From positions 1,311,271,046 to 1,311,335,045 of the forward strand of contig CM068367.1 in NCBI GenBank assembly GCA_034769895.1: DNA of 64,000 bases. Direction: 5' to 3'. Origin of the DNA: Magicicada septendecula (taxonomy: Eukaryota; Arthropoda; Insecta; Hemiptera; Cicadidae). How positions within the stretch are numbered: the stretch's first letter is position 1; every line of letters starts with the position of its first letter. A program made the translations under genes and the position numbers. Shown here piece by piece: positions 55,736 through 64,000 of this stretch. The notes under the pieces were generated by a model. That model made no database searches, was not told the DNA's origin, and saw nothing but the letters and a program-made list of their open reading frames with translations.

Positions 55736-57633
55736 TGTGTCTTAATACACAACAATTAACATAACATACAATTAATGTTTAATATAAATAGTTATCACAT
55801 ATATTTTTTTATTTAACACATCTTTATTATATATATATATATTTTTTTTAGAGCAACCATTTAGCTACAAAAAAAAATTTTGTTTTTATATAGTAAAATG
55901 GTTGGGATCATGCCACACGTTCATGGGCGACAATTTACAACAATATTTATTTAAATTTGTGGATCCCCACGATTTTTGGAGCGCCAATTTACGACATAAC
56001 AAAACTGATGTTTATTTAAATTAATTTAACTTGTGTAGCCTCATGCTTTTGGGAGACAATTATTTATACAATGCAAGTTAACCAATTTAAATGCATTTGT
56101 ATATGGTGTATTGAATTCATGGGTGTAATCGTAATAAGAAGATGATACGTTATTTATGTTTAAAATCGTTCCATCATTTATTTATTTAAACAACATCTCT
56201 CATATCGGATATTAAACAATAACTCATTATTAAATCGTTTGTACGAAGTTTTCGTACGTAACTTATTGCTAACAAATTACATACGTAAGTTATATACAAC
56301 TCTTATTATCTAATTGTAATTACTTTAAAAAGTTTATTTTGCTCTCGGCTTACTCATGGTGTGTTCATATTTTAACAATTGCTGATTCATTAGCTTCAAA
56401 AAATGAATTTACTCTATTCAAACTTCTTTTATATTACTTTGTTTTACTTTCTACTGCATATGCATTTTTTGTTTATCATCAAAGACTTTACTAATTACGT
56501 TAATTCAAAAATTACTTATTTCTCTTATCATTTACTTTACTAAATTCTAAATTTGATACAAGAAATATTATTCTAATTTTTACTGCTTTTACATTTATAT
56601 ATTATTTATTTATTTTAACATTGGTTGAATGTCTTCCATTCAAACTTTAATTAGTGTCTTTCAACTGTCTGTAATTAAATATTTTTTTATCACCTCGTTT
56701 GACGTGGTTATTCATCTGTATGTCCTCCGTGTCCTTCTGGTCATGTCCTCTGTGTGTGCTTCTGGTCGTGTCCTCTGCATGTGCTTCGGTCCTCTGGTCA
56801 TGTCCTCCGTGTGTTCTGATTAACAGTCATCTCATCTCACGTCATATGCTGCCGGTGTGTCCATAGAACTCATCGTATGTATTTTGCAGCTCTGGCTGTA
56901 TAGCTAGTTGATCCTGTGACTCTTACAATAATTTGTGAATTTGTGTCGTCGACTGACATAGCCTCCTGCGGCAATGGTTGAACCGAGAAGAAGAAACTTT
57001 ATTAGCGCGACCTGGTACTTATAGTCAGGTCGTGCAAAAATTCCTGTCTGAACATTTTTCAACTTGTCAGGTTCTGTCGGGGCGTCACTCCCCCCCACTC
57101 TGGTTCAATTCACTATTTTCGCGAATTACGAAGTTTGTTTCACCTCACTCGATGTTCAATCGATCACTAATTTTTATGTGATTACTATACATAAATTGCA
57201 CTTCTTTATGGTATTCACAAAAAGATTTATTCATTTTTTACGTATAGTAATTGCACTTTTCGTCACCTCTGTATGGTTTTTAACATTTTATTTATCTATA
57301 ATTTCTACACACTTTGGTGTCTTTTGTTTTATCCTATCGTACATACTTTTCTTATAATTAACAATAAACATATAACTATTCTACTTGAAAAGGGTTGGTT
57401 ACATTTCAGGAACGGACAGGTTTCACACACACTAACAAAATACGCGCGTACACAATGCTAGCGACAGGTGTGTCAAAACTTCATGTCCATGCATGAATTC
57501 TGTACTCCCTATTTTTACTATGATTCAGCTTATGCAATCTGAATCATGTTTATTAATTTATATGTATTCATTTCTATTATTTATTTTATTTATTTGGGCA
57601 ATGCACAGTATCATTACTGTTTGTAGTGTTGCA
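55736..57633 (-). repeat. Right-most Gypsy LTR (5' LTR of copy B)
   Basis: The right edge is TGCA at 57633, followed by ATATA. The left edge has the same ambiguity as the middle LTR (55736 or ~56260). It carries the same three PBS-like motifs and the CTGGTC-type minisatellite (56725-56815). Identity to the middle LTR looks very high by eye, suggesting recent formation or conversion. Confidence 0.78.
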
Positions 57634-57649
57634 ATATATAAGTTTTTAA

Positions 57650-58170
57650 AAATGAGTATTGTTAACTATTTCTGCAAGTAAAATTATATCATATTATCAC
57701 CTTATTAGTACAGTCACTGAAGGAAAAAATTCAAATTAAGTGGTTTCTACGAGATTTTATGGATAAGGCTAGATAAAAGGGTGAGAAACAATTTAAAAAA
57801 AAGTTTATTAAAAGTGAGTCACTGGGTTTCAAAAAAAGGGAGGGGAAGTTACAAAAAATTCATTTTTTGTGATTATCTTAAAAAATAACAAATTTACGAA
57901 AAAAAGACAAATTACTACAAAAATTAAAGAGCATTAAATTCTCTACAAAAAAGCTGTGTATCATTTGTTTTGTCAGGCCAGTACTTTGTGAGAAAAATGG
58001 AATTGAAATATTAGAAAAAAGTTGATTGTCGGAGTCCGACCCGATGAGCAGGAAGGCTAATTTTTTCTGACATTGCAACATACAAATTTTAATAAAATCC
58101 GTTATAATAGTCGTAGAGACAAATATCAAAAAGCATTTTAAAGCTAAATGTTTGCACTTATACATAAAAT
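57650..58170 (+). repeat. Inverted repeat arm 1
   Basis: It matches, in reverse complement, 61260-62320 with the MITE removed. Landmarks are GTACAGTCACTGAA, AAATTAAGTGG, GGCTAGATAAAA and AAAAATTCATTTTT. Confidence 0.75.
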
Positions 58171-59480
58171 GAAAAGAAAATAATTAAATTATTAATAAAT
58201 ACTTAAAATAAAATAATAACTTTTTGTTTTTTATTTTTTTCAACTAATGCATAAACATATTAACAATTTGTTACAAATGTATTTACATTTAAAAAAAACT
58301 TCACAATATGAACTTTACATATATAGGTTTTTGAAAAAAAAAAATTAGTATTGATTTATTGGCATAAAATGAGCTAGTTTTAAAATTTATCATTTTTTTG
58401 AGTTCGCAAGTATACATCAATTTCTTAACTTAAAATTTCTACAGAAATTTTGAAAATAAATATTTTTTAACAAAATTATGAACACGTAATAACTTGTTAT
58501 TACGTGTGTTGTTACACGTAATAAGACTTTTTGTCAAAGTGTCTTCTATAAGACTGCGGTGTTAAGAATTGTTAAAATTTAGTTAAATTTAAATAAATGT
58601 AACTTTTATTAATAAATGTAGAAATATGTCCATTGCGCGTATTAATATTAATAGTTAAAAACTAAAAAAAAATATTAATATGTAACTATTGTATGTAAAA
58701 CTACAATATTTGAGGTTTCTCTTCTACATAATGAGAATTTATATCTGTGCATGGGCATGAAAAGAACAGACCCTGAAAGTTGAAGAATTTTAGGGAGAGC
58801 GAGGACAGCTGGTACATGCGCCATACAGATATTGAATTAACGCAGTTCGGTATTGAATCTTCAGTGAGTTTGATACTATTTTTTATATTGTATTTTGCTG
58901 AAAATTCAATTTTGTTTTAAGATTTGTGTTAGTAATTTTGATATTTTATAATTTGGTGCGGTTCTAGCGTTTATTAAAGATCTGATAGGTTTATTGATTT
59001 TGTGTAATTTTATTAAAGAATATAATTTTGGTGCACAAATTTTTCAAATATTGTATATGATGAGGGAGAAATAGAAATAGAAGACTTGACTTCTGAATCT
59101 TTTCAAGAAATTGGAGAAGAAATCGATTTTTAAAAATATTTATCATTATAAGAATAATTGTTATAATTAAATTGTATAAATAAATAATAAATGTACTAAA
59201 ATTGTTAACCCACCTTGATAATTGTGAAAAATTCCAAAAAATTGAAGAAAAAAACGATATTTTAATAATTTTGTAAATCATAATAAGTTATAAGTAAATA
59301 ATTTATAATTTGTATAAATAAGAAATGTGTTTTAAAAGTTATTTTATTGTCAAAATCTTCAATGATTGGAAGAAAAACTCTTTTTATAAATATTTATAAA
59401 GTGCATTTTTTAATAACATTTTTGTTATAATGCGTAATAAATAAGTAAAAATTATACATAATAATATATACTATAACAAC
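58170..59480. other. AT-rich spacer, no gene seen
   Basis: It contains a 26-bp palindrome at ~58487-58512 (ACACGTAATAAC, TT, GTTATTACGTGT). Otherwise nothing recognisable. Confidence 0.4.
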
Positions 59481-61258
59481 ACAAATTACCAATTTAAATG
59501 TAATTTAAACTGTTTAGCCCCATGCTTTTGGGAGACAATTTATACAACGGTATATCTTTGTGTATAGGTTGCAAATACAAATTTATTTGTGTTTGAGGAG
59601 CCCCACGTTCTTGGGACGTCAAAATTTTATAACACTACAAATTGATATTTATTTAATGTATTTAAATGTGTATGTTATATAACATAACAAATTCATTTTA
59701 ATTTATTGAAATGATTTCATGGGTGTAACCGTAATAAGATGATACATTATTTAAGTTTAAAATTGTTCCATAATTTATTTATTAAACAAATCTTTCATAT
59801 CACATATTAAACATTGTCTCATTATAATATTGTTTGTACGAAGATTTCATACATAACTTATTGCTAACAAATTACATACACAAGTTATACACAAATCTTA
59901 TTATCTAATTTTAATTACTTTAAAATATTTATTTTGTAATTGCTGATTCATTAGCTTCAAAACTGAATTTACTTCTATTCAAATTTCTTTTATTTTACTT
60001 TGTTTTAACTTTCTACTGCATATGCATTCTCCTTTATCATCAAAGACTTTACTAATTACGTTTATTCAAAATTTAAATATTTCTCTTATCATTTACGTTA
60101 CTAATTACTAAATTTGATACAAGAAATATTATTCTAATTTTTATTCTGCTTTTACATTTATGTATAATTTATTTATTTTAATATTGGTTGAATGTCTTTC
60201 ATTCCAACTTTAATTAGTGTCTTTCAAATGTTTATAATTACAATGGTTTTTTTATCACCTCGTTTGACGTGGTTGTCCTCCTTCTGGTCCTCTGTGTCAT
60301 TCTGGTCCTCTGGTCATGTTCTCCGAATCCTTCTGGTCCTCTGGTCGTGTTCTCCGTGTCCTTTGTGTCCTTCTGGTCCTCTGGTTGTGTTCTCCGTGTC
60401 CTTCTGGTCCTCTGTTCATGTTCCACTGCATGTGGTGATTAGTAGTCATCTCGTCTCACGTCATATGCTGCCGGTGTGTCCATAGACCTCATCGTATGTA
60501 TTCTGCAGCTCTGGTTGGACATCTAGTTTGTCCTGTGACTCTCACTATAGATGTGAATTTGCATCGTCGACTGACATAGCCTCCTGCGGCAATGGTTGAA
60601 TCGAGAAGAAGAAACTTTATTAGCCTGGTATTTATAATCAGGTCGTGCAAAAATTCCTGTCTGAACAATATTTGACCTGTCAGATTCTGCTGTCAAATCT
60701 TATCATTTCCCCACTCTGGTTCAAGTCAAAATTTCACCTAGCGTCGCGAATTGTGAAGTTTGTTTCACATCACTCGACGCTCAATCAATCACTAATTTTT
60801 ATGTGATTACTATACGTAAATTGCACTTCTTTATGGTATTCACAAAAGAGTTATTAATTTTTTACGTATAGTAACTGCACTTTTCGTCACATCTGTATGG
60901 TTTTTTAACACTTTATTCACCTATAATTTCTATACACTTTGGTGTCTTTTGTTTTATCCTATCGTACATAGTTTTCTTATAATTAAAATAAACATACAAC
61001 TATTTTAATTGAAAAGGGTTGGTTACATTTCAGGAACGGACAGGTTTCACACACACCAACAAAATAAGTGCGTACACAACGCTAGCGACAGGTGTGTCAA
61101 AAATGCATGTCCATGCGTGAATTCTGTGCTCCCTATTTTTACTATGATCCAGCTTATGCAATCTGAATCATGTTTATTAATTTATATTTATTTATTTTTA
61201 TTATTTATTTCATTTATTTTTTGCCATGCACAGTACCGTTAATGTTTGTACTGTTGCA
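59480..61258 (-). repeat. Fourth Gypsy LTR, diverged
   Basis: Homologous to the other three LTRs but more diverged. The right edge TGCA is at 61258. PBS-like motifs (TTTTGGGAGACAATTT, CTTGGGACGTCAAAA) lie near 59530 and 59605. The CTCTGGTCGTGTTCTCC minisatellite is expanded (60270-60425). No pol or gag adjoins it, so it is a solo LTR or an LTR-leader fragment. The left edge is uncertain. Confidence 0.7.
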
Positions 61259-61259
61259 A

Positions 61260-62320
61260 TACATAAATGAATAATAATGAGTTTTTAAACTTATATTCCT
61301 GAAAAAATTGCATGTCTATTAAATAAACATGTATTTTATGTGAAAATCCTTGTGAAAAATTTGGCCAACTTTGAATTAATTTTTCTACTAAAAGTAGCGC
61401 CTTGACAAAAAAAATGTTAATAACCTTTTTCATGCAGAATCTTATGCTCTTTCTTTTTGGTATTTTGTATTTTTCTCAAAAATTTAATATTTGTTAAGAT
61501 AATCACGAAAAATGAATTTTTTGTACATTCCCCCTCCCTTTTTTTGAAAACCCGCGACTGAATTTTTGTAAACTTTTTTTTCAAATTCTTTCTTACCTTT
61601 TTATCTAGCCCTATACAAACATCTCATAGAAGCCACTTAATTTGCAATTTCTATTTTTTTTTCGGCTTCAGTGACTGTACTATATGCACGTTTCACTGAT
61701 TAAATCAGCATTATCAGAGGTTTATATGAATGATGAATAAAATTAATAATTTTATTATTAATTTTAATGGTTTCTTCTTTGTCTGCGGTTATCAGATGTA
61801 TGATGGGAGTGTCTCCATTTTGAAAGGTGCACCAGTGTTTTTTCGAATAGGGGATGGGTGGTACTTTTTTTACTAATAAATGATGTAAACATGTTCCTAT
61901 GTTCCTACCTTACCTGAGCCAGTGTCGTCAAACAGGTGTGATCTGTTTGTATCAGTGAGTATTGAAGGCCGACAGTGGTGCCCAAGTTTGAGAAATTTCC
62001 CTTGTTGATGAGAGGTTTCAGGATGAAATTTTGCGTGAGAGATAAGTGAATGTGATTTTGGTTGTTTTGGTGGAAACTTTGAGATATGGTTATTATAAAG
62101 AAAAAATAGATCCATACGTGTTAATGGATCATCGAGTTTACCCTTGGCTAGAATACTTGATTCATATTCGTATTCATAAATACTCATCATCATCATTCAT
62201 ATAAACATCTGTGAAATCAGTGAAAATACTCACCATTCTTATAATCAGTGAAACATGCGTAAGGTGATAATATGAAATAATTTTACTTGGAGAAATAGTT
62301 AATATTTGAGGAACTGTTCA
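61260..62320 (-). repeat. Inverted repeat arm 2, interrupted by a MITE
   Basis: Reverse-complement partner of 57650-58170. The MITE at 61683-62259 separates its two halves. Confidence 0.72.
61683..62259. mobile_element. ~577-bp MITE-like element with terminal inverted repeats
   Basis: Both ends carry the ~20-bp inverted repeat TA(T/C)GCA(C/T)GTTTCACTG, followed inside by TTTATATGAATGATGA at both ends. TA flanks the element. The empty site is preserved in the inverted arm at ~57706 (CACCTTATTAGTACAGTCAC on the plus strand). There is no transposase ORF. The TA target would suit the Tc1/mariner class, but that is inference. Confidence 0.75.
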
Positions 62321-64000
62321 TAATATAAAACCTGCAAGAAATACTTAACAGGTACTTACAAAATATTATATATATGTAGACAGTTTTAAGTAGTGGATGT
62401 AAGTAAAGTGTTTTTCACACAAACACACAATTGTACAGTGAAAATGTAATAAGAACTACAATCACACAGTCATGTAGAATAAGAAAAATCATTTGCTAAA
62501 TATTATACACAACAGTATTTGGAATGTTACTTGTAACAATAAACGAAGCTTGAGATACATTATTATTAATCCACAGTCACAAAACATGTTTCCCTCCTGT
62601 AGTGGGAGGAGAAGGCCCAGACAGGAGTACCGGTATATGGATGAGATAAAAGGAGGAAGAAGGCAAGTGGTGAATTAAGAGATTGTTTTTGGAAGGGAAC
62701 AAATTGCAAGCCCATTAGCCTCTGGGTTGAGAAGAAGATAAAGAAGAGATTCACAAACAATTAATCTTGTACTTCAAAATATAATTGTGTAGGTCTGGTT
62801 AAGTGAACTCTTATTAAGCGTAAGGAATACTCCATACTTGTAAACTTTGGGACGATGAAAACTGGACTTTGTAGTAAAAGTATAATTTTTTGTATAATAT
62901 AAATATATAACAAAAGTAAATGTAATCCTTCTGAAGATCAGGAAACCCTTGAAAAGGCCCTCATAATTGAGGTTGTATGGTGACTAAGAACTTATGTACA
63001 AAAACAAGAATATTAATACTCAGACAATAAAAATAAGAAAATCTGAAGGGATACTTTGATGTATTCCAAGAATGAGCAGAGAATATTTATAGTGTTTATT
63101 CTTACAATATATAAGCTTCTTGGAATAGAAGACTACCAGAAAGACATTAGGTCAAAAATAGAAATATATGTAACAGAAAAGAAATACTCCATTTTAGTCA
63201 CTCGCTTGTTTTTAATAATTACTGCACCTGTTAATTGATCAGTTGAAAGATGTTTATTTTTTCATCTTGATAGCTAAGAGGCCTCTGAACCCCATTATAC
63301 CTATCATATATATTATGAGCCCAATAATACAAATTTGTATTGTTTTGATTTTTGGTTCACAATCTATTACATAAAATGTACAGAAACTGGTAAATGACAT
63401 TAAACGTGCACTCAAAATTCAGTAATAAAAAGGTTGTAACAATTCTGAATTATTAACATTTTTTAATTGATGGATTTGAGCAATGAACTAAAATTAAATA
63501 AATAATTTAATACAATAAATAAATAAACAATTTTAGTTTAAAAAAACGCATAGTCTAAATAAACTAATGTAGTTATTATTCTCAGACTGGATATTAAAAT
63601 TTCTAGAGTTATGTATTTCATACTTCAAAAAATCAATAGTTCTACCGTAGTTATCATTTTGCTACATAGTAAACAATTTTAAAGAATAATTACACAACTA
63701 TTATCTTCATGATATAATTATATTCTCATATAGGATTCCTCTTCCAGTGTCCATTCTGTATTTTGAAATCCTCTTCAATAGACCTAAAGATATCCATTGT
63801 AATATGGGTTAAAGATTATCTGACATGATGCAGTCCACAATGTTGTAATTGTTTTACTAGTCTATCATGACTGGAAAAACAATCACAACACCTCCATGAT
63901 TATAAAAAATAAGAATACTACAATAACAAGAGACTTATGACAAAATTAGCTTTCTCATGGACTCGTATGTAGGATGAACAAAAGTCAAAGTCTATCTGAA
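62320..64000. other. No gene confidently seen
   Basis: AT-rich. A short plus frame at 63056-63238, ending in LIITAPVN with SVERC just after its stop, faintly recalls a hAT C-terminus, but too little is present to annotate it. Confidence 0.35.

Noticed and set aside
63056-63238. hAT-like C-terminal fragment
   Set aside because: Only about ten residues resemble the family (APVN, SVERC) and a stop separates them; no TIR or TSD was found.

Overview
The window is eukaryotic and almost entirely made of transposable elements. It is most likely arthropod and probably insect: AT-rich, no compact genes, long (CA)n tracts, LINE, DDE, hAT and Gypsy remnants, Penelope-like elements (PLEs), and a mobile ORF of a type I associate with arthropod genomes. 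I see no convincing host gene, tRNA, rRNA or CRISPR. Species assignment is not possible from the sequence alone.

Layout. 0.7-5.4 kb holds decayed LINE reverse-transcriptase pieces and a fossil DDE_1 (pogo/Tigger-like) transposase. 5.5-8.4 kb has nothing recognisable. 8.4-11.3 kb is a repeat block built from a ~165-bp tandem repeat, a hairpin-bearing repeat and three copies of a 173-bp mini-element with a hammerhead-like core. 11.283-30.191 kb is the centrepiece: a head-to-tail PLE array of one 5'-truncated unit plus six ~2.9-kb units. Five of the six carry an intact 805-codon RT + GIY-YIG ORF. Each unit ends in a (CA)n tract and a hammerhead-like motif. The whole array is bracketed by one 12-bp target-site duplication (TSD), inside the third 173-bp mini-element. 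The ~165-bp repeat resumes to 31.1 kb. 31.1-32.2 kb is the gag end, primer-binding site and LTR edge of a Gypsy-type element on the minus strand.

34.3-57.6 kb is a tandem LTR-internal-LTR-internal-LTR arrangement of one Gypsy family on the minus strand, called copy A (left) and copy B (right) here. Copy A was hit by a second PLE family (38.839-43.528 kb, 10-bp TSD, inverted hammerhead ends). Copy B was hit by a 262-bp palindromic mini-PLE (12-bp TSD, two opposed hammerheads). Copy B also carries a ~4-kb element encoding an uncharacterised protein, which was itself split by a hAT transposon (exact 8-bp TSD). 57.6-62.3 kb holds a fourth Gypsy LTR, an inverted repeat and a MITE whose empty site lies in the other arm. 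62.3-64 kb has nothing I can name.

The main message is that four sequence-unrelated hammerhead-bearing families lie within 45 kb. All four follow the same design: a CUGANGA ... GAAA core, one extra nucleotide before helix II, and a self-complementary helix III. The array shows what multimeric PLE units look like in DNA. PLEs with hammerheads and tandem pLTRs are established knowledge. The seven-unit array under one TSD, the mini-elements and the repeated use of the same targets are the parts that look new.
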